Source of the DNA: Caldilineaceae bacterium
GTDB lineage: Bacteria; Chloroflexota; Anaerolineae; Caldilineales; Caldilineaceae
Length of the DNA: 64,000 nt
NCBI GenBank assembly: GCA_019637685.1
Contig: JAHBVF010000038.1
Coordinates: 1 to 64,000, forward strand
Reading direction: 5' to 3'
Shown in pieces: positions 16,476 to 25,150 of the stretch. Below the pieces are notes generated by a model. That model did no database searches, had not been told where the DNA came from, and worked only from the letters and a program-made list of their open reading frames with translations. The position numbers were made by a program, and so were the translations under genes. The first letter of the stretch is position 1; every line of letters starts with the position of its first letter.

Positions 16476-17624
16476 ATGGCCCGCAGCAAATCCACATCCA
16501 GCAGCAGTGACAGCCAATCCAATGCGGCAAATGTTGGAAAACTCAAAGCATTGGACACAACTATTGCCGGCCTCAACCGACGCTTTGGGGATGGCGTTAT
16601 TATGAAGTTGGGGGAAGCAACCCGACTGAATATTGAATCTATCCCTACCGGCAGTCTCAGTCTTGACCTGGCGCTTGGCATTGGGGGCATTCCCAAAGGC
16701 CGCATTATGGAAATTTATGGCCCGGAAAGCTCAGGCAAGACGACCGTCTGCCTGCATGTGATTGCCGAAGCCCAGCGCAAAGGCGGCGTGTGCGGCTTTG
16801 TGGATGTGGAGCACGCGCTGGACCCGGCCTACGCCCGCAAAATCGGTGTGGATGTGGACAATCTCTACGTGAGCCAGCCAGACACAGGCGAGCAAGCGCT
16901 GGAGATCACCGAGGCCCTTGTGCGTTCCGGCGCGATGGATGTGGTGGTGGTGGACAGTGTGGCCGCGCTGGTGCCCCGGGCCGAAATTGAAGGCGAGATG
17001 GGTGACAGCCACGTAGGCTTGCAGGCCCGGCTCATGAGCCAGGCATTGCGCAAACTGGTAGGCGCGGTCAAGACGAGTGGAACCAGTATGATTTTTACCA
17101 ATCAACTCCGCCAGAAGATCGGTGTGATGTTTGGCAACCCGGAGACCACCTCAGGCGGTATGGCCCTGAAATTCTACGCCAGCGTACGTCTGGACATCCG
17201 GCGTATTCAGGCTATCAAGCAGGGCACGGATGTGATCGGCAACCGGACACGGGTGACTGTGCGCAAGAATAAAGTGGCTCCACCCTTCAAAGTGGCCGAG
17301 TTCGATATTATGTACAACGAGGGGATCAGCAAGACCGGCGACCTGCTGGATTTGGGCGTGGAGTACGATGTGGTGACCAAACGGGGCGCGTTCTACAGCT
17401 TTGGCGAAACCCGTCTGGGCCAGGGCCGGGAGAACTCGAAGGTATTCCTGATGGAGAATCCGGAGATTGCCAGCGAGATTGATCAGATCATCCGCGCCAA
17501 CGGCGGGCTGCCGGTAAATCTGGGCAAGCGATCCGGCGCGGTGATGGAGGACAGCGACGATATTGATAGCGATGCTGACAGCAATGATGAGGATGAGACC
17601 CTGGCGCTCGACGAAGCCGCGTAG
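16476..17624 (+). CDS. recA: Recombinase RecA
   Basis: ATP-dependent DNA strand-exchange protein and co-protease for LexA. The 382-residue product has a Ser/Asn-rich N-terminus, Walker A GPESSGKT (82-89), Walker B VVVVDSVAAL, the L1 region EIEGEMGDSHVGLQARLMSQALRKL, L2 around FTNQLRQKIGVMFGNPETTSGG, and an acidic C-terminal tail (EDSDDIDSDADSNDEDE). The ATG has AGAGGAG nine bases upstream. It is monocistronic: own SOS promoter upstream and a strong terminator 44 bp downstream. Confidence 0.98.
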   Translation: MARSKSTSSSSDSQSNAANVGKLKALDTTIAGLNRRFGDGVIMKLGEATRLNIESIPTGSLSLDLALGIGGIPKGRIMEIYGPESSGKTTVCLHVIAEAQRKGGVCGFVDVEHALDPAYARKIGVDVDNLYVSQPDTGEQALEITEALVRSGAMDVVVVDSVAALVPRAEIEGEMGDSHVGLQARLMSQALRKLVGAVKTSGTSMIFTNQLRQKIGVMFGNPETTSGGMALKFYASVRLDIRRIQAIKQGTDVIGNRTRVTVRKNKVAPPFKVAEFDIMYNEGISKTGDLLDLGVEYDVVTKRGAFYSFGETRLGQGRENSKVFLMENPEIASEIDQIIRANGGLPVNLGKRSGAVMEDSDDIDSDADSNDEDETLALDEAA

Positions 17625-17667
17625 CCCGTAATGCTTCGTATTCAGCTAAATTTCAGCGTATGAGTCA

Positions 17668-17708
17668 GAAAGCCGTCAAGGAATCACCCTTGACGGCTTT
17701 CTTTCTTT
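17668..17708 (+). terminator. Rho-independent terminator of recA
   Basis: Perfect 14-bp arms (GAAAGCCGTCAAGG at 17668-17681, complement at 17688-17701) with a 6-nt loop, followed by a TTTCTTTTT run. Confidence 0.92.
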
Positions 17709-17827
17709 TTCTGTAATACTATAGTCTGCTATACTGCTTCTGGATTGAATGTTTTCACGGATGACGTGGAGCCTTGCGTCAAGTATTGTGTAATACACGA
17801 TTGCTTGTTGAAAGATTCTTGATATCT

Positions 17828-19645
17828 ATGGAAAACGCAACAGTGGCAGAATACACTATCGACCAGTCAATAGACGAAGCGGATGTGAGTGCTACGTTCG
17901 TTCCGGAGCGCGCCCCAGATTTGGTGGCCGATCTGTTGGCGCTGACCCATCTTCTCAACCAGCGGGACACAACGCCCTATTGGACCAAATGTGCCGAGGT
18001 TCTGCTGACCCATACGGGTGTCGATGCGGTCAGCCTCTGGCTCTTTCCCAGCCATGAATTGATCCCGGAAATTTCGGTGCGTGTGGGCAATTTCAGCGAC
18101 AGCCGCCTGCTGCGGGTGGAGCGCTGGGAAGAGGCACTGCAAAATTCCCCCGCCCCCGAAGTTCACACCGACGGCTCAGAACGAGTGTTGGAATTTCAGC
18201 CTGTGGAGACGGGCAAAATTGATATGGGGATAGGCCGACGCAACGGCGATCTGCCCATTCTGCACATTCGCATGCACACAGAAGGATTGCTCCACGGCGG
18301 TGTCAGCCTGGCGCTCTCCAACGCCTGGGCCATGCGCCAGGATGAATTTCAATCCCTCATTCACTTTGTCCAGCTTGTCACAGACAACGGGCTGCGCCAC
18401 CGCCAGTTGAACATTACCCGCCGTCGCTTGGATCAGGTCAGCCTCATTGCCCAGGTCAGCCAGTCTCTCAATGGCACGCTGGACCTGGACACTGTTTTGC
18501 AAGAGACAACCGAGATGACGGCTTATGTGCTGCAAGCCCAGGCCGCTACTCTCTTTCTGGCTGATGAGCGGCAGAACCAGTTGCTTTTTTATGTGCCGAC
18601 AGGCAAGGCCGGCGGTGTCCTGCGCGAGACGCGTATTCCTATCAGCCAAGGAATTGCGGGCTGGGTGGCTACCCAGCGGCAGCCGATTATTGTCAATGAT
18701 GCGGCCAAGGATCAGCGTTTTTCCGGGCGCGTGGACGCGGAGACGGGTTTTCAAACAAAAAATATTCTCTGTGTTCCCCTTCTCTCGCAAGGGCGTCTGG
18801 TCGGCGTGCTGGAAGTCTTGAACAAAGAATCAAAGAATGGCTTTACTCAGGAAGATCAGGCCTGGCTGGAAACAATGGCGAGCCAAGCAGCCGTCGCGCT
18901 GGAGAATGCCCATCTCTTTCAGGACCTGCGCAAAGAGCAGGAGCGGATGATTCAAGCCGAAGAGGAAGTGCGCCGACAGTTGAACCGGGACCTACACGAC
19001 GGCCCTGCACAGTTGCTCAACCTCATCATTATGAATGTGGGAGTGGCTCGCCAGCTTTTGGACCGCAAACGCTTTGAGACTGTGCGATCTGAACTGGACC
19101 TGCTGGAAAATCTGGGGCGCCACGCCAACCGGGAAATCCGTACACTTCTTTTCGAATTGCGCCCGGTCATTCTGGAAAGCCAGGGATTGGTTGCTGCCCT
19201 GCGGTCCTACATTCGCCAATTGACCGAGTCTATTGCCAGCCAGGCCCAGGTCTCCGGTCAACCGGCCCGGCCCGGCAATTTGCTGTTACAGGCGGATGAT
19301 CTGCCCTTTCCTTTGACACCCCAGGCCGACAAGAATATTTTTTCAGTTTTACAAGAAGCCATCAATAACATTCGTAAATATGCCGATGCAGATAACGTGT
19401 GGATACGCGTGGGTTTGGATGACGAAAATCTTTTGTTCGCGGCTGAGGACGACGGCGTTGGCTTCGACTTTAACGCTGTGCATTCTACCTATGAGAGCCG
19501 GGGCAGCTTTGGTCTGCTGAATATGTTTGAGCGGACAGAGATGTTGGGCGGTGTGCTCAATATCGAGTCCCCCAGCCCAAACACGGGCAGAGGCACGCTG
19601 ATCCAGGGCCGTGTGCCGGTTTCCGGTATTCAGGGGAACAGCTAA
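17828..19645 (+). CDS. GAF-domain sensor histidine kinase (NarL/DegS type)
   Basis: Soluble sensor kinase of 605 residues from the ATG at 17828. The first 200 residues form a divergent GAF-like region, a second GAF domain runs from about residue 210 to 370 (VSQSLNGTLDLDTVLQETTEM, IPISQGIAGWVATQRQPIIVNDAAKD, ENAHLFQDL), then a HisKA_3 dimerisation helix with the phospho-acceptor in RDLHDGPAQLL, and an HATPase_c domain with VLQEAINNIRKYADA and EDDGVGFDF and a GSFGLLNMFER G-box. No membrane segment is seen, so the input is likely cytoplasmic. No response regulator is adjacent. Its TAA stop is the insertion site of a mobile element. Confidence 0.88.
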   Translation: MENATVAEYTIDQSIDEADVSATFVPERAPDLVADLLALTHLLNQRDTTPYWTKCAEVLLTHTGVDAVSLWLFPSHELIPEISVRVGNFSDSRLLRVERWEEALQNSPAPEVHTDGSERVLEFQPVETGKIDMGIGRRNGDLPILHIRMHTEGLLHGGVSLALSNAWAMRQDEFQSLIHFVQLVTDNGLRHRQLNITRRRLDQVSLIAQVSQSLNGTLDLDTVLQETTEMTAYVLQAQAATLFLADERQNQLLFYVPTGKAGGVLRETRIPISQGIAGWVATQRQPIIVNDAAKDQRFSGRVDAETGFQTKNILCVPLLSQGRLVGVLEVLNKESKNGFTQEDQAWLETMASQAAVALENAHLFQDLRKEQERMIQAEEEVRRQLNRDLHDGPAQLLNLIIMNVGVARQLLDRKRFETVRSELDLLENLGRHANREIRTLLFELRPVILESQGLVAALRSYIRQLTESIASQAQVSGQPARPGNLLLQADDLPFPLTPQADKNIFSVLQEAINNIRKYADADNVWIRVGLDDENLLFAAEDDGVGFDFNAVHSTYESRGSFGLLNMFERTEMLGGVLNIESPSPNTGRGTLIQGRVPVSGIQGNS

Positions 19646-19747
19646 CGCTTTTCCAACAAATAAATTCCCCAAATTGATTTGGAAAAGCTCAAACCGTTCA
19701 GGGAAATTGTCGCCGGATCGGGGATTTATTTTCTTTGAACGGCCTAA
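19643..19747 (+). mobile_element. 99-bp MITE-like element, copy 1, in the kinase stop codon
   Basis: The 99-bp body (19646-19744) is flanked by TAA at 19643-19645, which is the kinase stop codon, and TAA at 19745-19747. Ends are imperfectly inverted (CGCTTTTC against complement GGCCGTTC). Inside are perfect arms GCTTTTCCAA/TTGGAAAAGC, arms CCGTTCA/TGAACGG, and a long-range pairing AAATAAATTCCCC/GGGGATTTATTTT. Copies at 24021 and 50018 have the same length and at least 94 percent identity. Confidence 0.88.
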
Positions 19748-19804
19748 CAGGCCGGGTCGAGAGTTTGTCTGGCAAAGAGAATCCACACCCTTTGTACTTT
19801 GACA

Positions 19805-19848
19805 GGGCCGGAGTGATGCGATAGCGTTACTTCGGCCTTTTTGTTTTT
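19805..19848 (+). terminator. Probable rho-independent terminator
   Basis: Arms GGGCCGGAGT (19805-19814) and ACTTCGGCCT (19829-19838) pair with two non-Watson-Crick positions and are followed by TTTTTGTTTTT. It would end transcription from the kinase before tgt. Confidence 0.7.
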
Positions 19849-19887
19849 GATTTCAGACTCGAATTTGGTGTCAGATAAGGAGTTGGC

Positions 19888-21057
19888 GTGAGCCACTTTT
19901 CATTTACTCTCGAAGCAACCGATGGGCAGGCACGTTTGGGCAACTTTCATACGCCCCACGGACCGATCCCCATGCCTGCCTTTGCGCCGGTGGGAACCCT
20001 GGCCAATGTGAAGACGCTGGAACCCCGGGACCTCCACGAGCTGGGCGCGTCGCTTGTGCTTTCCAACACATACCATCTCTACCTGCGCCCCGGCCATGAA
20101 TTGGTGGAGCGCATGGGCGGATTGCACAATTTTATGGGGTGGGACGGGCCAATGCTGACTGATTCTGGTGGCTATCAGGTCTTCAGCCTGGCCCACCGCC
20201 GGGCGTTGGACGACGATGGCGTAACCTTTCGCAGCCACATTGACGGCAGCACCCATCGCTTTACACCGGAAAAAGTAATGGAGATCGAACAGGCACTGGG
20301 GGCCGACATTGCAATGGTCCTGGACGAATGTGCCGAGCCATTGGATCGGGCCTATAACGAGGATGCGCTAATCCGCACCCATCGCTGGGCCGAGCGCTGT
20401 CGTGTGGCCCACACCCGCCCGGATCAGGCGCTTTTTGGTATTGTGCAGGGCGGCATCTTCCCCGATCTGCGCCTGCAAAGCGCTGCCTTTCTGAAGGAAC
20501 TCGACTTTCCCGGCTACGCGGTGGGTGGGCTGGCTGTGGGCGAGACCAAAGAGCAGATGTACGCCACACTGGATGAAACCTGCCCCGCGTTGCCCACTGA
20601 CAAGCCTCGCTATCTGATGGGTGTGGGCGCGCCGGAGGATATTGTGGAAGCGGTCTGGCGGGGCATTGATTTCTTTGACTGTGTGTTGCCCACCCGCATT
20701 GCCCGCAACGGTGCTCTGCTGACCAGAGACGGGCGGCTGAACATCCGCAACGAGCGCTTTTCTGAGGATCGTCTGCCCGTAGAGGAGGGCTGTACCTGCT
20801 ACACCTGCCGCACCTTCAGCCGGGCCTATCTGCGGCATCTCTTCAAAGCCAAAGAGATCACTGGCTTGCGTTTGGCAACCATTCACAATCTCCATTTTAT
20901 GCTGCGCTTGATGGATGACATCCGCAGTGCCATCCGCACGGGTACGTTCGCCGATTTTCGGACTGATTTTCATGCACGCCACACGATGACGGATCAGGCT
21001 GTGCGCCACGCCCAGCGCCAGAAAAGAGCCGCGAGCACCAAACATTTTGGTAGCTAG
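19888..21057 (+). CDS. tgt: Queuine/preQ1 tRNA-guanine transglycosylase
   Basis: Exchanges guanine-34 of GUN-anticodon tRNAs for preQ1, the key step in queuosine synthesis. The 389-residue protein has the catalytic Asp92 in LTDSGGYQVFS, the nucleophile Asp264 in DFFDCVLPTRIARNG, and zinc ligands Cys302, Cys304, Cys307 and His333 (CTCYTC, then IHNLHF). GTG start with AAGGAG six bases upstream. Length and motifs are those of bacterial Tgt. No other queuosine genes are in the window. Confidence 0.97.
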   Translation: MSHFSFTLEATDGQARLGNFHTPHGPIPMPAFAPVGTLANVKTLEPRDLHELGASLVLSNTYHLYLRPGHELVERMGGLHNFMGWDGPMLTDSGGYQVFSLAHRRALDDDGVTFRSHIDGSTHRFTPEKVMEIEQALGADIAMVLDECAEPLDRAYNEDALIRTHRWAERCRVAHTRPDQALFGIVQGGIFPDLRLQSAAFLKELDFPGYAVGGLAVGETKEQMYATLDETCPALPTDKPRYLMGVGAPEDIVEAVWRGIDFFDCVLPTRIARNGALLTRDGRLNIRNERFSEDRLPVEEGCTCYTCRTFSRAYLRHLFKAKEITGLRLATIHNLHFMLRLMDDIRSAIRTGTFADFRTDFHARHTMTDQAVRHAQRQKRAASTKHFGS

Positions 21058-21073
21058 GACACTTGTATTACCC

Positions 21074-21919
21074 ATGCCAGCTATGCCATCCCCTCCCCGG
21101 CTCTTTGCAACACTCGTGCTCATACTGCTGCTCTCCGGCTGTGCGCAGGCAGCCATCGTTGCGCCGGCAACCGTAACTATCACAATTGCCGGTTCTACAG
21201 AAATGCGTCCTGTCCTCAATGATTTGACCGTTGCCTACAGCGAACGGCATCCCAATACGCTCTTCGCGATTCGTGGCGGCGGCTCGTTGCTGGGCGAAAC
21301 GTGGCTGAAAAATGGCGGGGTAGACCTGGCTGCCAGCACAGCGTTCTCCCCAGAGGAGAATGCTGCCGCGGGTCTGGTCCGTATCCCCATTGCCCTGGAT
21401 GGTGTGGCGATTGTTGTGCATTCCGACAACGCGGTGGAGTCGTTGACTTTGGCCCAACTGCGGGACCTGTACAGCGGTCGGCATCTGAACTGGCAGGATG
21501 TGGGCGGCCTGACCGGGGATGTTTTGCTGGTGAGCCGGGAGGACGGCAGCGCGACTCGTATGCTCTTTCAAGAGCGGGTGATGGATGGGGAGGGAGTGTC
21601 CTTGACCGCGGTTGTAATGCCCACGAGTGGGGATGTGGTGGAGTATGTGGCCACCCATCCCGACGCAATTGGATATGTCAGCCGGGCCTATCTTCGGGTG
21701 GAAAACGAGCAGGGCGGGCCGGGTGTGCGGTTGGTGGCTATCGAGTCCAAACTGCCCACGGATGGGGAAGTGGGCGCACAGACGTACCCTCTGTCCCGTC
21801 CGCTTTTTCTTGTGCGTGCCAAAAAACAAACCGGTCTGCCTGTCCAGTCTTTTATCGATTTTGTACTCAGTCCGGTGGGCCAGGAGATTGTGGCAAAATA
21901 TCACGTCCCTATTCGCTGA
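21074..21919 (+). CDS. PstS-like phosphate/anion-binding lipoprotein
   Basis: Extracytoplasmic binding protein of the PstS/PBP-like family. Signal peptide with lipobox LLLSGC, then TITIAGSTEMRPVLNDLTVAYSERHP, the PstS-type GGGSLLGETWLKNGGVDLAAST segment and a SREDGSATRMLF segment that matches the phosphate-binding SGT loop. The product is about 281 residues from ATG 21074; an ATG at 21083 or a TTG at 21047 are alternatives, and no clear ribosome site decides. It lies 16 bp after tgt. No PstCAB genes follow, so it may act as a solitary sensor or binding protein. Confidence 0.8.
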   Translation: MPAMPSPPRLFATLVLILLLSGCAQAAIVAPATVTITIAGSTEMRPVLNDLTVAYSERHPNTLFAIRGGGSLLGETWLKNGGVDLAASTAFSPEENAAAGLVRIPIALDGVAIVVHSDNAVESLTLAQLRDLYSGRHLNWQDVGGLTGDVLLVSREDGSATRMLFQERVMDGEGVSLTAVVMPTSGDVVEYVATHPDAIGYVSRAYLRVENEQGGPGVRLVAIESKLPTDGEVGAQTYPLSRPLFLVRAKKQTGLPVQSFIDFVLSPVGQEIVAKYHVPIR

Positions 21920-21975
21920 CCCTGGCGGGATCAAAATAACAGCCCATACCAAATGCGTTTTTGATTCCAAAAAAC

Positions 21976-22004
21976 TTGCATTTTTATGCCTGTTGTGCTA
22001 TTGT
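21976..22004 (+). promoter_or_regulatory. Possible promoter of nusA
   Basis: TTGCAT (21976) and TATTGT (21999) with a 17-bp spacer in the 289-bp gap before nusA. Each box matches four to five of six consensus bases. The rest of the gap shows no gene. Confidence 0.35.
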
Positions 22005-22208
22005 TCTTTTATGTTTGCGTTGGCAGGCTGTGGTGTGGTTTGGTCGGTGCAAGTGTCTTACCTGACCAGTATATGCAGGGCGCGGAAGTGGGCTAACCCC
22101 CACTTTTCTTGTTCCTATAGGTTGTACTTCTGGAATGTACTTTGTGTCGTGCGGTCTACAATTGAATAAAAACAACTGAATAGTTGGATGAGGAGTAGAG
22201 AGAACAAG

Positions 22209-24020
22209 ATGTCAAAAGCATTAATTGCCGGAATCAATCAGGTTGCGTCGGATAAGGGGTTGGATCACGAGGTGATCTTCGCTGCGATCGAGGCCGCGTT
22301 GGTTTCCGCCTACAAGCGTAATTATGGATCAGTGGCCGATGTCACTGCCGAGATTGATCGCTTTTCCGGCGAGATGAAAGTTTTCGCGGGGAAAGAGGTG
22401 GTGGATGACGTGATGAATCCCAGCACCGAGGTTTTGCTGAAAGAAGCACAGAAGACCGATCCCGAAGCCAAACTGGGCGACGTGGTTCCTGTGCCAAGTG
22501 TGCCCGCCAATTTTGGGCGCATTGCCGCGCAGACGGCCAAACAGGTGATTTTGCAGCGCATCCGCGAGGCAGAGCGGGACACTGTCTACGAAAACTTTAT
22601 CCACCGGGTTGGCGAGATCATCAACGCACAGGTGCGCAGTATCGATCTCTCCTCGGGCACAGTAACGGTGCTTTTGGGCGACAAGCACGAAAGTCTGCTC
22701 CCCAGAGAAGAGCAGATCCCCAACGAGCGGCTGCGCCGGGGTGACTATATTCGGCTTTATGTGGTGGACGTTCACAAGAGCAACCGGGGGCCAGTGATCA
22801 AACTGAGCCGCACCCACCGCAATCTGCTGCGCCGTCTGATGGAGCAGGAGATTCCTGAGGTGCGGGATGGCACAGTGGAAATTAAGGCCATTGCCCGGGA
22901 GCCGGGCAACCGGAGCAAGGTGGCTGTGGTTGCCACCGTCGCTGGCGTCGATCCCGTGGGGAGTTGTGTGGGGATGCGGGGTATGCGCATCCAGAACATT
23001 GTGACGGACCTGGCTGGCGAAAAAATTGATGTGGTGGAGTGGAGCAGCGAACTGCGGGCCTATATCGCCAACGCGCTCAGCCCGGCCAAAGTACAGAGCG
23101 TCATTCTGGACGAAGAGAACGCCATCAAGACGGCAATGGTCATTGTCCCGGATCGCCAATTGAGCCTGGCTATCGGCAAAGAAGGGCAGAACGCCCGTTT
23201 GGCCGCCAAATTGACTGGCTGGCGAATCGACATTAAGAGCGAGTCGGAAGCCCGGGAAGAAGGATTGGATTTGCTGGCCGCGGAGCAGGCCCAATTGGCC
23301 GCCAGCGGGCAGGACCTGATGGCCCTGGCCGAGCGTATTTTACGCACCGGGCCCCAGTCGGACTTCGGCAGCGACGACCGCCTGGTGGAGGCCGCCAAAG
23401 CTATCCAGGAGCAGGACGCAGATCTGGTGGACGACGAATTGGTAATTCCCACCTGGCCTGCCGAAGACCTGCCCGATTTGGGCGATACCCTGCGCGCGGA
23501 TCACGCGGCCAGCGAAGCTGCTTTGGATGCCTTTGAGCGCGCGGCAGCTTCCCTCTCGTCTACAGAGATACCTGGCCTGCCCTTTGTGGAACCCATTGAA
23601 GAAACTGTCGGCGATGAGCCGGAAGGCGTGCCTGCATCGGAATTGGAAATGCCGGAGCCGCCTTTGGAACTGTTGCCAGACGCAGATGAGGTGGAGGCAC
23701 TGGACGAAGAGACAGACGCGCCGGGCGAGGAACTGCCTTCGGTCATTACTGTGGATATGTTGCGCAAGCGTATGGCAGAACAGCGAGATCGCCAGGGCAA
23801 AGCTCCCAGTTTTGCTGATATCGAAGTACCAGCCGAGCTATTGGGCGACTATGAAGATATGGACGATGTGGACGAGGAAGAAGAACTCGGCGGGGGCAAA
23901 CGGGGCAAGGGCAAGTCGAAAGCAAAGACCCAGAGCAAGCGCAGCACCCAACGCCCGGCCAAGCGTCCCAAGCGGCCTGCCAGCTTTGATGACGATGAGT
24001 CGGATTACAGCTTTGGATAA
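22209..24020 (+). CDS. nusA: Transcription termination/antitermination protein NusA with long acidic-basic tail
   Basis: RNA-polymerase-bound elongation factor. Starting at the ATG of MSKALIAGINQVASDKGLD it has 603 residues: N-terminal RNAP-binding domain (about 1-125), S1 domain (about 130-200, VGEIINAQVRSIDLSSGTVTV), and two KH domains (GVDPVGSCVGMRGMRIQ and SLAIGKEGQNARLAAKLTGW) to about residue 345. The remaining 250 residues are an unusual tail, first acidic, ending with a Lys-rich block (GGGKRGKGKSKAK) and a short acidic end. The canonical rimP neighbour is absent upstream. The TAA stop is a mobile-element insertion site. Confidence 0.96.
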   Translation: MSKALIAGINQVASDKGLDHEVIFAAIEAALVSAYKRNYGSVADVTAEIDRFSGEMKVFAGKEVVDDVMNPSTEVLLKEAQKTDPEAKLGDVVPVPSVPANFGRIAAQTAKQVILQRIREAERDTVYENFIHRVGEIINAQVRSIDLSSGTVTVLLGDKHESLLPREEQIPNERLRRGDYIRLYVVDVHKSNRGPVIKLSRTHRNLLRRLMEQEIPEVRDGTVEIKAIAREPGNRSKVAVVATVAGVDPVGSCVGMRGMRIQNIVTDLAGEKIDVVEWSSELRAYIANALSPAKVQSVILDEENAIKTAMVIVPDRQLSLAIGKEGQNARLAAKLTGWRIDIKSESEAREEGLDLLAAEQAQLAASGQDLMALAERILRTGPQSDFGSDDRLVEAAKAIQEQDADLVDDELVIPTWPAEDLPDLGDTLRADHAASEAALDAFERAAASLSSTEIPGLPFVEPIEETVGDEPEGVPASELEMPEPPLELLPDADEVEALDEETDAPGEELPSVITVDMLRKRMAEQRDRQGKAPSFADIEVPAELLGDYEDMDDVDEEEELGGGKRGKGKSKAKTQSKRSTQRPAKRPKRPASFDDDESDYSFG

Positions 24021-24122
24021 GGCTTTTCCAACAAATAAATTCCCCAGACTGATTTGGAAAAGCCCAAGCCGTTCAGGGAAATTGTCGCCGGATCGGGGAT
24101 TTATTTTCTTTGAACGGCCTAA
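24018..24122 (+). mobile_element. 99-bp MITE-like element, copy 2, in the nusA stop codon
   Basis: Body 24021-24119, flanked by TAA at 24018-24020 (the nusA stop) and TAA at 24120-24122. Five base differences from copy 1 and four from copy 3 over 99 bp. Without element and duplication the nusA-ylxR gap would shrink from 162 to about 60 bp. Confidence 0.88.
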
Positions 24123-24182
24123 ATCGGGTTGACGCGGTGGGATACGTCTCGGATACAACAATCGCCCATAGAAATGTAGCGT

Positions 24183-24518
24183 ATGGCAACGACGAAAAGA
24201 CAGCCCCGAAAGCCGCAGAAGCGTTCTGTGCCCCAGCGCACGTGCATTGCCTGCCGTGAGCAGGAAGGCAAGCGTGGGTTGGTGCGGGTGGTGCGAGGGG
24301 CCGAAGGCGTGGCTGTGGACCTGACCGGAAAGCTCTCCGGGCGGGGGGCCTACCTCCATCCCCTGCGCGAGTGCTGGGCCAGGGCATTGGAGACCCGCGC
24401 GCTGCAACGGGCCTTGCGCACGCAGATAACGGCAGAAGACCTGGCGCAATTGCAGGCCTTCGCCGAGAACCTGCCCATAGCCGAGCACATCGACTCTTTG
24501 CCCGACAGCGGGCTGTAA
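24183..24518 (+). CDS. ylxR: YlxR family RNA-binding protein
   Basis: Small nucleic-acid-binding protein encoded between nusA and infB in many bacteria; in some species it has been reported to influence RNase P or transcription. The 111-residue product has the family motif RTCIACREQEGKRGLVRVVR followed by VDLTGKLSGRGAYLHP and ALETRALQRAL. Its basic N-terminus (TTKRQPRKPQKRS) is typical. No strong ribosome site precedes the ATG. Confidence 0.93.
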   Translation: MATTKRQPRKPQKRSVPQRTCIACREQEGKRGLVRVVRGAEGVAVDLTGKLSGRGAYLHPLRECWARALETRALQRALRTQITAEDLAQLQAFAENLPIAEHIDSLPDSGL

Positions 24519-24536
24519 CACTGTACAAAAATTGGA

Positions 24537-24567
24537 CCATCCGGGGGGATTCTGTCTCCCCGGATGG
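24537..24567 (+). terminator. Stable hairpin after ylxR
   Basis: Perfect 10-bp arms (CCATCCGGGG and CCCCGGATGG) with an 11-nt loop, 19 bp after the ylxR stop. No T-run follows, so it may be a processing or stabilising hairpin rather than an intrinsic terminator. Confidence 0.5.
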
Positions 24568-25137
24568 CCTGGGATGACCCGAAAAAGTGTGTGGGAGAAT
24601 GTGTAGGGACTCCTTTTTCGCGGTTCTGCCCGGTATCGGGTATACTGAACGAGTGTGTTTCTCAATTGTTTAATGGATCACTGTGATGATGAATAACAAC
24701 AATTACCAACTGACCGATGTTCACGCGTAGGCTTGACTTTCGGTCTTCGCGGGACAGTGCAAGGACTGTTGCCGGAGATGATGAAATGGGGAGATTGACG
24801 ATGGTACTGTAAATCACATACCGTTGTTCACTTCATGCGGCCTTTTTGATCCCAAATGCCGCCACTTCCTCTTCTTCTTCTCCGCCCTGTTTCGTGCTTT
24901 GGCGTTTTCTGCACCTATGCAGAACCCGATGCTATCGCACACCCAAAACTGCAACTCCCTTCCACCCATCCCGCGTACGGAACCTGATCTCCAGTTTCAT
25001 TCGCCCGTAGCCTGTTAGACGAATGGCCGGGTAGATTCTGTTTGTCGGGAATTTGTTGGCGTGTTTGTGCGCGTGTCGCGGCGATGGCCCGGCAGCAGCG
25101 TTGGAAAGTTTAACGGAATTGATATTCTACGAGAATA
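24568..25137 (+). promoter_or_regulatory. Long leader before infB with possible promoter at 25101
   Basis: No gene is recognised in this 600-bp gap, where some bacteria carry an L7Ae-family gene. A possible promoter for infB is TTGGAA (25101-25106), 16 bp, TATTCT (25123-25128); the -10 box is half of a perfect palindrome TATTCT-ACG-AGAATA (25123-25137) right before the infB ribosome site. A TATACT box at 24640 lacks a matching -35 box. The length could hold a structured leader RNA. Confidence 0.4.
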
Positions 25138-25150
25138 GAGGGGCGTGTAT

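Noticed and set aside
24685..24729. Possible leader peptide beginning MMNNNNYQLTD
   Set aside because: No ribosome site and no attenuator structure tied to it; too short to support.
24824..25018. 64-codon frame in the gap before infB
   Set aside because: No ribosome site, Cys/Phe/Pro-rich composition and no recognisable domain.
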